The translations under genes were made by a program, and so were the position numbers. A model generated the notes under the pieces. It searched no databases and was not told where the DNA came from. It was given only the letters and a program-made list of their open reading frames with translations. A stretch of DNA of 64,000 nt from Eximiradius sp. (GTDB lineage Bacteria; Bacteroidota; Ignavibacteria; Kapaibacteriales; UBA2268). Below are positions 9,443 through 19,207 of this stretch, in pieces. The stretch lies in assembly GCA_937127445.1 (NCBI GenBank), contig CAKZLY010000015.1, positions 231,766 through 295,765 on the forward strand, in the 5' to 3' direction. Every line of letters starts with the position of its first letter. Position 1 is the first letter of the stretch.

Positions 9443-10195
9443 TTACAAATCACTTGCAATGAAACAAAATTCTTCGTTCAAGTTGAAATAATGTTCAAAC
9501 TGATGTTTGCTTATAGACTTGCGATTTGAAACAAAAGACTTAAGAGTAAAAATTTTTAATCCAATTTCGTCAGCAATAAACTCATATAAAGAATTTGCAT
9601 CAGTACCATAGAAATCGCTTGCACCGATACCAGACTCGAATAAAATAGTCGGCTTACTTGATTTAAGCAGATTTCTTGCTCCTTTCAATACGGGGAATTC
9701 ACCACCTTCGACATCAATTTTAAGGAAATCTATGCGAACATTTTGCGGGATAAGCGAATCTAAAGTCTTAACTTCTACTTGTATTTCTTCAATTTGGGGT
9801 GAAGCGATATCATAGCGTCTTCGTTTAATTCCACTATAAGCTGGAGCATTCTTCACGAACTGAAAAGTTGAGCGTCCTTCTTTATCCGAAAGTGCATAAG
9901 GATAAATTTTTGCTTTTGAACTGAATTTATTAACTAATTCAGTGTATAAATGCGGTAGTGGTTCGAATGCGTAATGAATTCCATCAGGAGCGTATTTATG
10001 AAACAGTTTTAGAATATCACCCTTGTGGCAACCAACATCTATGCAATTTGAGTTAGATTTAAGAATTTTTTTTAAAATAAATCTGGTAATTCTATCATAC
10101 TCAATATTTTTCGTGATATCAATTTTCGACAAGATTAATGCTTCGCGTAGAATGTTTTTTAGAAGTCCCATATTCACTCTAAAATAAAAAAGCAA
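9443..10195 (-). CDS. FkbM family methyltransferase
   Basis: NCIDVGCHKGDILKLFHKYAP...HYAFEPLPHLYTELVNKF...IDFLKIDVEGGEFPVLKGARNLL; true start may be the MGLLKN Met (10171). Confidence 0.88.
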   Translation of the reverse strand: MLFYFRVNMGLLKNILREALILSKIDITKNIEYDRITRFILKKILKSNSNCIDVGCHKGDILKLFHKYAPDGIHYAFEPLPHLYTELVNKFSSKAKIYPYALSDKEGRSTFQFVKNAPAYSGIKRRRYDIASPQIEEIQVEVKTLDSLIPQNVRIDFLKIDVEGGEFPVLKGARNLLKSSKPTILFESGIGASDFYGTDANSLYEFIADEIGLKIFTLKSFVSNRKSISKHQFEHYFNLNEEFCFIASDL

Positions 10196-10264
10196 TTTAC
10201 TATTATTATGAGTTATTTCAAAATACCTAATCGAAACAATTTTCGCAAGAACAAATAATAATAA

Positions 10265-10291
10265 TATGGGGCGTATTTCTTACGCCCCATA
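10265..10291 (-). terminator. Stem-loop (TATGGGGCGTA/TACGCCCCATA) downstream of sppA
   Basis: 11-bp perfect inverted repeat with 5-nt loop just after the sppA stop on the minus strand. Confidence 0.6.
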
Positions 10292-10320
10292 AAATCGATT
10301 AAAAATGGGTTTGAGAACTC

Positions 10321-12759
10321 TTATTTTATCAAATCGTAATAGTCAAATGGCAAAATGTGTAGCGGTTTGCCATTATTATTAATTCGGAACTTAACATCAT
10401 TGGAAATTTCTTTCGGGAAAATATTAATTTCTTCTGTTTTGGCTTCAAAACTAAAATCAAAAGGAATATTAGATTTTGGCCAGAATTCATCAATTTCAAG
10501 GACATCGTTTTTCTTGAAATTGATTTTCTTTTTTGCAATTTCAATTGCTTTATCAATGCCACCAATTTCGTCGACAAGTCCAATGGATTTACCTTTTGCA
10601 CCGGAATAGATACGGCCTTGTGCAATATTGCCAATAGCTACACTATCAGTATTTCTTCCTTTTGCAACTTTATTTACGAAGTCTCCGTAGAAATCGGATA
10701 TTAATCCTTTGAATTGGGATAGTTCTTCATCGGTGAAATTGCGTGCGGGAAGACCAATTCCAATGAATGGCAAAGAAATTGCATTTCCTAAATCAGAATG
10801 TTTTCCTCGTTTGACGACATCATAGGTAATACCCAAGCTGTCCATCAATCCTTTATTATAAATATAAGAAGCAATTACACCAATGGAACCAGTTATGGTA
10901 ATTGGTGTAGCCAATATTGTATCAGCATCCATCGAAAGCCAATAACCACCTGATGCAGCAACTGAACCTTGTGAGACAATAATAGGTTTTTTCCCTTTAT
11001 AGCGGCGCGTAACCTCGGCAACTAAATCGGATGCAAAGGCAGAACCACCAGGCGAATTTACTCGGAGAATAACTGCTTCGTATTTACTACTTCCAAGAAT
11101 ATTTTCCAGAACTTTTGATAATTTTCGTCCAGAAATACCAGTTTCTAAGTCGCAAACACCTTCGGCATAGACAATAGCAATTTTTCTATCTTGCTCGCTC
11201 CAGCGATTATCAATTGGGGTAAAATCTTCAAAGCGAACTGTTTCATTTGAAATTACATAATCTTTGTTATTTAACTTGATGAGAGTATCAATTTTGTCCC
11301 AGCGGTGAATTCTATCAATTAATTTTTTCTCTTTTGCTTTGTTTGCAGTAATAATTAATGAATTTAAGATGTCGTCAAATTCGTTTTCTGACAGATTTCT
11401 TGCTGTTTTAATGTCTGCTTTTGCTAAATTGAATAAGTCGTCGATGTATTCTTCACGCTGTTCTTTTTCTCCATCGGAGAAGTTTATTCTCGAAAAGCTT
11501 TCGGCAGCAGATTTATACTTGAAAAGGCGAATTTCTTCAAATCCCAAGCCATATTTTTCCATAAATTTTTTGTAGTAGCTTCTGCTCGACGAGAAACCTT
11601 CAATTGCGACTTCACCAAGAGGTTCGAGTATAATTTCATCTGCAACAGTTGCTAAATGGTAGTTTCTTATGTTGAAACTTTCAGAAAAAATCACAACTCT
11701 TTTACCGGTGGCTTTGAGCTGTGCAAGTTTTTCTCGAATTTCCCACATATCGGAATAGCTTGCAGTAAAATCAGTGATATTAAGATAAAGTTCTTTTATT
11801 TCCTTGTCGTTTTTAATTGCGTCAAGTTTTTTCAGCACATCATAAATTGTTGTATATTTTGATGAAATTGGGAAAAGAATAGATAAGAAAGAGGATTCGG
11901 GTTGGAGCGAACCAGTAAGTTCGAGTTTAGCAACTTTTTTCTTGCTAAGAAAAGCATCGTAGATAATTGAGCGGTCAAGTGGAGAAAATCTCACCAAATA
12001 GGCATTTGTTGCATCACTAAAGTTATCTTTTGAAGGTGCAGCAACAACTGAACCAATCCCAAGATAGCCAAAACTGATATCAAAACCAATTGAAAGACGT
12101 TCGTCTGAGAAGTAGCGTCCACCAATTCTAATTCCATCAAGAACTTCATAATTAGCGCCGGCGCTCCATTTTACCTCATTGTAGTCATCCAAGTTGCTGG
12201 CAGCAGCATCAATAAAGAAGGTAAGTGGGTAATTCTTAATCGGTCTAATGGCTAATTCACCAACGTGTTCTTCATTCAAATTTCTAAAATTACTTCGATA
12301 AATATATCCTGCAGAGACATAAGGCAATGGACGCCAAAGAAGACCGATGATATAAGAAGGCCTATAACCATAAGGATTGTCGCCACTTATTGCAGAATAT
12401 CCAAATCCTACCCCAAATGTTCTATCTCCAAATCCAATAGAATATCGCATATCATAGAAGGATTTACCAGAAAAATCGTAGCGAACAACTCCCGAACCAA
12501 AATATTTGCCTCCCATGAAAATTCCATAATCAGGCTTTTCAAAGTTCTTGTTTTTGTCGTTAATCATAAAAAGAGATTCATTACGGTTTGTCATCGCAAG
12601 AGTGGCAGGATTGATGAAGCCATAATTACCATAGCGGAAGGCACCTTCGCTTGACTGCGTCCAGAATGATTGCGAATAATATGGAATGAAGCCAACACTT
12701 TTTGCAAAAATTTCGGGGACAAAAATCACAAAAAGTAACAAAGTTATTATTTTTCTCAT
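10321..12759 (-). CDS. sppA: Signal peptide peptidase SppA (67K type) with N-terminal outer-membrane-barrel-like domain
   Basis: Signal peptide, about 260 aa beta-rich N-terminal region (GFGDRTFGVGFGYSAISGDNPYGYRPSYIIGLLWRPLPYVSAGYIYRSN...), then the two-domain SppA core with YKSAAESFSR (Lys) and GSVAASGGYWLSMDADTILATPITITGSIG (Ser). Confidence 0.9.
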   Translation of the reverse strand: MRKIITLLLFVIFVPEIFAKSVGFIPYYSQSFWTQSSEGAFRYGNYGFINPATLAMTNRNESLFMINDKNKNFEKPDYGIFMGGKYFGSGVVRYDFSGKSFYDMRYSIGFGDRTFGVGFGYSAISGDNPYGYRPSYIIGLLWRPLPYVSAGYIYRSNFRNLNEEHVGELAIRPIKNYPLTFFIDAAASNLDDYNEVKWSAGANYEVLDGIRIGGRYFSDERLSIGFDISFGYLGIGSVVAAPSKDNFSDATNAYLVRFSPLDRSIIYDAFLSKKKVAKLELTGSLQPESSFLSILFPISSKYTTIYDVLKKLDAIKNDKEIKELYLNITDFTASYSDMWEIREKLAQLKATGKRVVIFSESFNIRNYHLATVADEIILEPLGEVAIEGFSSSRSYYKKFMEKYGLGFEEIRLFKYKSAAESFSRINFSDGEKEQREEYIDDLFNLAKADIKTARNLSENEFDDILNSLIITANKAKEKKLIDRIHRWDKIDTLIKLNNKDYVISNETVRFEDFTPIDNRWSEQDRKIAIVYAEGVCDLETGISGRKLSKVLENILGSSKYEAVILRVNSPGGSAFASDLVAEVTRRYKGKKPIIVSQGSVAASGGYWLSMDADTILATPITITGSIGVIASYIYNKGLMDSLGITYDVVKRGKHSDLGNAISLPFIGIGLPARNFTDEELSQFKGLISDFYGDFVNKVAKGRNTDSVAIGNIAQGRIYSGAKGKSIGLVDEIGGIDKAIEIAKKKINFKKNDVLEIDEFWPKSNIPFDFSFEAKTEEINIFPKEISNDVKFRINNNGKPLHILPFDYYDLIK

Positions 12760-12835
12760 ATAAACCTCATAAGAAATATGTTTAATGAACTCTCAATAAT
12801 TACGATAATTGATCAAATATGTTTCAAATTTACAG

Positions 12836-12867
12836 TTTGAAGATTAATAATATTTGTTATAATTTTG
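12836..12867 (+). promoter_or_regulatory. Bacteroidota-type promoter (TTTG-N20-TAATTTTG) upstream of proS
   Basis: TTTG at 12836-12839 and TAATTTTG at 12860-12867 separated by exactly 20 nt, fitting the -33 TTTG / -7 TAnnTTTG consensus. Confidence 0.5.
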
Positions 12868-12904
12868 TTATTTTTTGAATAGCAAAAATTAGCAAAGGAT
12901 AATT

Positions 12905-14605
12905 ATGAAACAATCACAATTATTTATACCAACTTTGAAAGAAAATTCTTCCGAAGCACAAATTCCATCGCATCAATTAATGTTGAGAACGGGTATAGTC
13001 AGACAGCTCGCATCAGGGGTTTTCTCATTTTTGCCACTGGGTTATAGAGTAATCAAAAAAATCATACAAATTCTGCGTGAGGAAATGGATGCTATCGGTG
13101 GGCAAGAATTTTTGCTGCCAGCACTTAATCCAATAGAAATCTGGGAACAAACCGGAAGAGTAGAAGCAATGGGAGATGTATTGTTTCACATAAAAAACCG
13201 CGAAGGGCTTGTGCTCGCTCCAACTCACGAAGAAATTATTACTTATCATGCAAAGCAACATATTAAATCATATCGCGATTTACCTCAAATCTGGTACCAA
13301 ATCCAAACAAAGTTTCGGAATGAACCACGCCCGAAATCAGGTGTATTACGTGGTCGTCAATTTATTATGAAGGATTCTTACTCGCTTGATTCATCCTGGG
13401 AAGGATTAGATGTTTCGTATCAGAAGCACCACGACGCATATTGCCGAATATTTGAACGCTGTGGTATCAAGTTCTTTGTAGTTGGTGCTTCCTCTGGTGC
13501 AATGGGTGGGAACAAAAGTGAAGAGTTTATGGTGGTATCTGATTCTGGCGAAGATGTTGTTGCAATTGCTGACGATGGTTATGCTGCAAATGTAGAGATA
13601 GCAACTTCTGCCCTATCTCCTGTGGGTAGAATTGAAATTGAATTGCCAATTGAAAAATTCCCTACTCCAAATGCAAAGACAATCGACGATTTGATTGCAC
13701 AATTTGGCATTCCAGAGGAAAGATGTGCCAAATCAGTTGTTTACATAGTCGAAGACAAACCTGTGCTTATTTTTATGAGAGGCAATGATGAGCTTAACGA
13801 AAGTAAACTGCAAAGTGTATTAGGCACTGGAACGTTTCGCCCTGCTGAGAGCGAAGAATTAATTCGTTATACAGGCGCAGACCACGGTTCTATTGGACCG
13901 ATTAATTTAAAAACTAATATAAGAATAATTGCGGATAAGCTGCTCAAAGATGCTAATGGGTTAGTTAGTGGTGCAAATGAAGATGGTTATCATTATAAGA
14001 ATATTGATTTTAGACGTGATTGTCCATTTATTACTGAATTTTATGATCTTAGAACAATTCGTGAAGGAGAGCCATCTCCAATATCAGGTGCACCAATTAA
14101 AGTAGTAAAAGCAATAGAGCTTGGTCATATCTTCAAACTTGGGACTAAGTATTCTGAAGCGCTGGAAGCAAAATTCCTGGATAAAAACGGGAAAGAGCAA
14201 CCAATTATTATGGGAAGCTACGGTATAGGTGTGGAAAGGATTATGGCTTGCTTTGTCGAACAAAACCACGACGAGAAAGGTATAGTCTGGGAACGTCCAC
14301 TTGCGCCATTTGATATACATTTGATTGCTGTTAATCAGCAAAAATTCCTGGGGGTTAAAGATAAGTCTGATGAACTTTACAGAGAATTAGGTAAAGTGGG
14401 TTATGAAGTTCTTTATGATGATCGCGATGAAACTCCTGGAGTAAAATTTAATGATGCAGATTTGATTGGTTTGCCACTGCAATTAATTGTTGGTCCGAAA
14501 AATTTAGAAAACAATAAAGTAGAAATCAAAATTAGAGCTACTGGCGAAAGAAAATTAGTTGAAATAGATAAACTTAAAGAAGAGTTGGCAAGCTTGATTA
14601 AATAA
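12905..14605 (+). CDS. proS: Proline--tRNA ligase
   Basis: LMLRTGIVRQLASGVFSFLPLGYRVIKKI...LAPTHEEIITYHAKQHIKSYRDLPQIWYQIQTKFRNEPRPKSGVLRGRQFIMKDSYS; bacterial-type ProRS with YbaK-like insertion. Confidence 0.97.
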   Translation: MKQSQLFIPTLKENSSEAQIPSHQLMLRTGIVRQLASGVFSFLPLGYRVIKKIIQILREEMDAIGGQEFLLPALNPIEIWEQTGRVEAMGDVLFHIKNREGLVLAPTHEEIITYHAKQHIKSYRDLPQIWYQIQTKFRNEPRPKSGVLRGRQFIMKDSYSLDSSWEGLDVSYQKHHDAYCRIFERCGIKFFVVGASSGAMGGNKSEEFMVVSDSGEDVVAIADDGYAANVEIATSALSPVGRIEIELPIEKFPTPNAKTIDDLIAQFGIPEERCAKSVVYIVEDKPVLIFMRGNDELNESKLQSVLGTGTFRPAESEELIRYTGADHGSIGPINLKTNIRIIADKLLKDANGLVSGANEDGYHYKNIDFRRDCPFITEFYDLRTIREGEPSPISGAPIKVVKAIELGHIFKLGTKYSEALEAKFLDKNGKEQPIIMGSYGIGVERIMACFVEQNHDEKGIVWERPLAPFDIHLIAVNQQKFLGVKDKSDELYRELGKVGYEVLYDDRDETPGVKFNDADLIGLPLQLIVGPKNLENNKVEIKIRATGERKLVEIDKLKEELASLIK

Positions 14606-14631
14606 AGATAAAGAGAATGGAAGATTAGATA

Positions 14632-14666
14632 AAAAAGAGGCTGCCCTTGAAAGACAGCCTCTTTTT
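14632..14666. terminator. Bidirectional terminator AAAAAGAGGCTG...CAGCCTCTTTTT between convergent proS and lpdA
   Basis: 12-bp perfect inverted repeat flanked by A and T tracts. Confidence 0.85.
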
Positions 14667-14672
14667 ATTAAA

Positions 14673-16076
14673 TTAAAAGTTTACTGCTTCACCATATGCA
14701 GCCGCCGCTGCTTCCATAATAGCTTCGCTCAAAGTAGGATGAGCGTGAACAGTTTTGAAAATTGATTTTCCAGTTGCACCAACGCTACGAGCTAGTCCAA
14801 TTTCAGCAATAAGTTCTGTCACATCAGGACCAATCATATGAGCGCCTAACACTTCCCCATATTTGGCGTCAATAACCAACTTGACAAAACCGCGAGCTTC
14901 ACCGATACCGTGAGCTTTGCCACTGGCAGTGAATGGGAATTTTCCGATTTTCACTTCATAGCCTAATTTTTTTGCTTTTGCTTCAGTTAGTCCGACGCTG
15001 GCGACCTGCGGTTGGCAATAGGTGCAACCAGGAATATTGTTATAATCGACACCTTCAACTTCGTGACCTGCTATAAATTCAGCGGCAACAATGCCTTCTG
15101 CTGAGGCTTTATGTGCAAGCCAGGGTGCACCGGCAACATCACCTATTGCAAAAACACCTTCGACGTTTGTTCTAAGGAACTTATCTACCTTAATAAATCC
15201 TTTTTCTATTTCAACACCGATATTTTCGAGACCTATGTTTTCGATATTTGCTTGAATACCGATAGCATTTAATGCAATATCAGCTTGGAGGGTTTCTTCG
15301 GAACCATCTTTTTTCTGAACTTTAACTTCAACACCATCACCTGCTGCTTTGGCGGATAATACTCTTGTATTAGTTAATATTTTGATTTTATCTTTTCTGT
15401 AATTACGCTCTAATTCTTTTGAAATCTCTTCATCTTCAATAGGAAGCAGTCTATCCATCATTTCAATAATAGTAATTTCTGTTCCAAATGAGTTGTAGAA
15501 GTAAGCAAATTCGACACCAATAGCACCAGCCCCCATAATAATCATGGACTTAGGTGGTTCTTGCAGAATGAGTGCTTCTTTGCTAGTAATCACTTTTTTC
15601 CTATCGACTTCGATATCTGGGAACATACGTGGTCGAGCGCCAGTTGCAATAATAACATTTTTTGTTTCGATAGTGTCAGTAACTTTGCCATCCTTATCTT
15701 TTACTTCAATAATATTTTTGGTTTTGAATGACGCTTCTCCTTTAAGATGCTCGACTTTGTATTTTTTGAAAAGGAAGCCTATTCCGTTGGACATTTTGCT
15801 GGCAACATCACGGCTTCGCTTAATTACTTGATGGAAATCGACGTCAAATTTTTCGATATTGAAACCGTAGTTTTTAGATTCTTTCAAGAAGTGCATATAT
15901 TCAGCGTTTTTCAGCAAAGCTTTTGTTGGAATACAGCCCCAGTTCAGGCAAATACCGCCAAGATGCTCTCGCTCGATACAAATTGTTTTCAAACCAAGTT
16001 GCGATGCTCTAATTGCTGCAACATAGCCACCTGGTCCCGCACCAATTACGACAAGGTCAGCACTAATTTTATTCAT
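14673..16076 (-). CDS. lpdA: Dihydrolipoyl dehydrogenase
   Basis: VVIGAGPGGYVAAIRASQLGLKTICIEREHLGGICLNWGCIPTKALL redox disulfide; C-terminal HAHPTLSEAIMEAA. Confidence 0.96.
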   Translation of the reverse strand: MNKISADLVVIGAGPGGYVAAIRASQLGLKTICIEREHLGGICLNWGCIPTKALLKNAEYMHFLKESKNYGFNIEKFDVDFHQVIKRSRDVASKMSNGIGFLFKKYKVEHLKGEASFKTKNIIEVKDKDGKVTDTIETKNVIIATGARPRMFPDIEVDRKKVITSKEALILQEPPKSMIIMGAGAIGVEFAYFYNSFGTEITIIEMMDRLLPIEDEEISKELERNYRKDKIKILTNTRVLSAKAAGDGVEVKVQKKDGSEETLQADIALNAIGIQANIENIGLENIGVEIEKGFIKVDKFLRTNVEGVFAIGDVAGAPWLAHKASAEGIVAAEFIAGHEVEGVDYNNIPGCTYCQPQVASVGLTEAKAKKLGYEVKIGKFPFTASGKAHGIGEARGFVKLVIDAKYGEVLGAHMIGPDVTELIAEIGLARSVGATGKSIFKTVHAHPTLSEAIMEAAAAAYGEAVNF

Positions 16077-16194
16077 AATCTCTCCATAATGTGAAAAAAT
16101 ATTAACTAAATTAGTCGTTTAGACGTTTTAATGTTCATAAATATTTAATGATTGTTGTTTTTGTCAAGATTATAATTAATGAAATGGGGAAAAC

Positions 16195-17802
16195 ATGAGA
16201 AGAGTGTCGATGCAGTTCGTACTATTTATGGTAATTTTGAATTATACGATAAATTTATCTGCAAATGATGTCAATAATTTAATAGAATTTAATGCACAAA
16301 AGTTCAAGTTCATACTGGAAACAGCTGTTCAAAATCATTTAGACACATTTGATATTGAGCAAGCATCGGAAAGTGCATTCCGTGCAATGCTCACGTTTTT
16401 AGATAATCAAAGCAATTATTATTCAGCCAAACAACTAAAAGAATATCAAGAAAAGAACACGGGTAAAGCAGAAGGGATTGGGATTAATATTGCAACACTA
16501 AACGATTCGATTGTAGTTGGGTCAGTGCAAAAGAATTCACCAGCAGAAAAAGTAGGAATAAAGCGGGGCGATATTTTGTTGTTTGTTGATAATCAAGCAG
16601 TTACAGGGAAATCACAGCAAGAGGTAAACGAACTACTTGCCGACGATACTGGTACAGTGGTTAATTTGATACTAAAAAACACAATAGGTGAATTAAAGAA
16701 TTATGTTGTAGGAAGAGAAATTTTCAAAGTGTCCAGCATTGCGACATCATTTTACTTGAAATCGCGTAAAATTGGCTACATTGCATCTTCTCGTTTCACT
16801 TCTTATGTGTATGAGGACTTGACGAATGCTATTGATAATTTTCTAAAAAAAGGAATAGAATGCTTAATTATCGATTTAAGAGGAAACCCTGGAGGTTTTC
16901 TTGACGAGGTGGTGAAAGTTACAGCAGAATTTCTTCCCAAAAATAGTCTTATTGTTTACACAAATTCAAAAAATAGCGATTTTATTTTGAATTTTAGAAC
17001 AGAAAAAGACGGTAAATATCTGAAAATACCATTAATTTTATTGGTAGATGGGCAAACAGCTTCTGCGGCAGAAATATTTGTAGCAGCTTTGCAAGACTAT
17101 GATCGAGCAATAGTGTTTGGCGAAAATACATTTGGCAAAGGCACAGTGCAACGATTATGGACGTTGAAAGATGGTTCTGGCTTCCGATTGACTGTTGCTG
17201 AGTATTTTTCTCCGATTGGTCGCCGTATAGACAAAGGAATTTTGAAAAAAAATATTGAAAAAACTGAACTTGACGAAAGCCTAAAATTATCTATTGGTGA
17301 AGAAGCATTCAAAGAAATATCCAAGGCGTTTGAAGAAACAGGTGGCGCAACTCGTTTGCCAACTTTTACAACAAAGAAAGGGAGAACGCTTATTTCAAAA
17401 GGAGGTGTTTTCCCGAATGAATTAGTTCGAAGCGATACATTAACTTTACTCTCAAAAGTGCTTATGAATAAGGGAATTTTTTTAGAATTTACACGTAAGA
17501 TTTATTTTGCTCTATATCAAAAGAAAATAGCAAATGAATACAGAGACTTAGAAAATTATCTACAAAATTTCAGTGTTGATGAGTATTTGTATAATGATTT
17601 TCACCAATTTTCGTTATCAAAGAATATTTGGAATGCAGATATGGCAAAAATAGACGAGCACAACATCAAAAATTTAATAAAGTCTTATTTAGCACTCTGG
17701 AATTGGGATAATCCTGGATTCTTAGCATCCCGTGTTTTCGACGATAAAGTATTCAATAAAGCAATTTCAAACTTAGAAAAAGCAAAATCACTAATAAATT
17801 AG
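16195..17802 (+). CDS. S41 family C-terminal processing peptidase with PDZ domain
   Basis: Signal peptide, PDZ (GIGINIATLNDSIVVGSVQKNSPAEKVGIKRGDILLFVD), catalytic DGQTASAAEIF and GENTFGKGTVQ. Confidence 0.93.
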   Translation: MRRVSMQFVLFMVILNYTINLSANDVNNLIEFNAQKFKFILETAVQNHLDTFDIEQASESAFRAMLTFLDNQSNYYSAKQLKEYQEKNTGKAEGIGINIATLNDSIVVGSVQKNSPAEKVGIKRGDILLFVDNQAVTGKSQQEVNELLADDTGTVVNLILKNTIGELKNYVVGREIFKVSSIATSFYLKSRKIGYIASSRFTSYVYEDLTNAIDNFLKKGIECLIIDLRGNPGGFLDEVVKVTAEFLPKNSLIVYTNSKNSDFILNFRTEKDGKYLKIPLILLVDGQTASAAEIFVAALQDYDRAIVFGENTFGKGTVQRLWTLKDGSGFRLTVAEYFSPIGRRIDKGILKKNIEKTELDESLKLSIGEEAFKEISKAFEETGGATRLPTFTTKKGRTLISKGGVFPNELVRSDTLTLLSKVLMNKGIFLEFTRKIYFALYQKKIANEYRDLENYLQNFSVDEYLYNDFHQFSLSKNIWNADMAKIDEHNIKNLIKSYLALWNWDNPGFLASRVFDDKVFNKAISNLEKAKSLIN

Positions 17803-17811
17803 GAGTTTTCT

Positions 17812-18624
17812 ATGAAAAAAAGCACAAACATAATAATATGGATTTTATCATTTGTAATTATGATAGCAAGCGCGATATACCAGAGAATGACAGGCCCAAC
17901 TTATCCGATGAGGGGAAAAACTGAAATCAATGGAAAAGAGATAAAATTCAAGCTACCACGCAGTCACGACGGAAGCGGCAGTGAATTGGTTAAAATTGAA
18001 GTGCCGGATGAAGCAATTAGTGGGCAAATGACTTTGAAACGTTATAAAAGCTATGATGAATGGACAACACAAGCAATGAAACGCGATGGGAAGTTTTTGC
18101 TTGGAGATATTCCAGAGCAACCGCCTGCAGGCAAAGTTATCTATTATGTTGATTTGATTACAGAAAATGGCGAAAAAATAAGGTTGAACGATGAACCGGC
18201 AATAATCAGATTCAAAGGAGTTGTCCCGAAGTGGTTGTTAATTCCCCACGTAATTTTTATGTTCTTTGCAATGGTGCTGTCAGTTAAAACTGGGTTGCAC
18301 ACTGCTTTCGGTGGAGGCAATTTATATAAGTACGCACTGTGGACAACTGTATTATTTTTCATAGGAGGAATGATATTAGGCCCACTGGTACAAAAATTTG
18401 CTTTTGATGCATATTGGACTGGTTGGCCCTTCGGGCACGATTTAACGGACAATAAAACGTTGGTTGCATTAATTTTCTGGGTTATTGCATTATTCAAGCT
18501 ACGGAAAAATCCAGATAATAAAACTTGGCCAATTATTGCTGCAATCGTAATGCTTGCTGTATATCTTATACCGCATAGCGTTTTGGGTTCTGAAATTGAT
18601 TACACAAAAACCCAAAATCCATAG
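17812..18624 (+). CDS. Conserved membrane protein of unknown function
   Basis: N-terminal TM, soluble loop, then several C-terminal TM segments (WLLIPHVIFMFFAMVLSV, YALWTTVLFFIGGMILGPLV, TWPIIAAIVMLAVYLIPHSVLG). Confidence 0.75.
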   Translation: MKKSTNIIIWILSFVIMIASAIYQRMTGPTYPMRGKTEINGKEIKFKLPRSHDGSGSELVKIEVPDEAISGQMTLKRYKSYDEWTTQAMKRDGKFLLGDIPEQPPAGKVIYYVDLITENGEKIRLNDEPAIIRFKGVVPKWLLIPHVIFMFFAMVLSVKTGLHTAFGGGNLYKYALWTTVLFFIGGMILGPLVQKFAFDAYWTGWPFGHDLTDNKTLVALIFWVIALFKLRKNPDNKTWPIIAAIVMLAVYLIPHSVLGSEIDYTKTQNP

Positions 18625-18635
18625 GAGGAAATAAA

Positions 18636-19199
18636 ATGAAGAAATCAATTGGACCGAAAACACTAATTTATCCAAACCCTGTTTTGCTTGTAGGGAGTTA
18701 CGACGAGCAAAATGTTCCAAATCTTATGGCTGTATCCTGGGGAAGTATTTGTTGCAGTGACCCGCCTTGTGTTGCAGTTTCTATAAGAAAAGCAAGATAT
18801 ACATATAACAACATAATGCAGCGAAAGGCGTTTACAGTGTGTATTCCATCGGAAAAGCACGTCAATGTTGCTGACTATTGTGGTATATATTCAGGTAAGC
18901 AAGAGAATAAGTTTGCAAGAAATAATCTAACGGAAGTTAAATCAAGTGTAGTAGATGCACCTTTTGCTGATGAATTCCCAGTAGTGCTGCATTGCAAGCT
19001 TCGAGAAATAAATGATTTAGGCGTACATACGCAGTTTATTGGTGAAATATTGGATGTTACAGTTGATGAAGAAATTTTGAATGAAAAAGGCACCCCAAAT
19101 ATTGAAAAAGTGCTACCAATAATTTATGATTATGGAACAAAAACATATTACGGTATAGGACAAAAATTGATTGATAGTTTTACTAACATTAAAAGATAG
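18636..19199 (+). CDS. Flavin reductase-like (FMN-binding) family protein
   Basis: PNPVLLVGSYDEQNVPNLMAVSWGSICCSDPPCVAVSIRKARYTYNNI...FTVCIPSEKHV. Confidence 0.88.
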   Translation: MKKSIGPKTLIYPNPVLLVGSYDEQNVPNLMAVSWGSICCSDPPCVAVSIRKARYTYNNIMQRKAFTVCIPSEKHVNVADYCGIYSGKQENKFARNNLTEVKSSVVDAPFADEFPVVLHCKLREINDLGVHTQFIGEILDVTVDEEILNEKGTPNIEKVLPIIYDYGTKTYYGIGQKLIDSFTNIKR

Positions 19200-19207
19200 G
19201 AGACAAT

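Noticed and set aside
9274-9459. 61-aa minus-strand ORF upstream of crcB
   Set aside because: It lies across the fluoride riboswitch and has no recognisable protein signal; the RNA explanation is far stronger.
12265-12654. 129-aa plus-strand ORF opposite sppA
   Set aside because: Shadow ORF of the beta-rich N-terminus of SppA.
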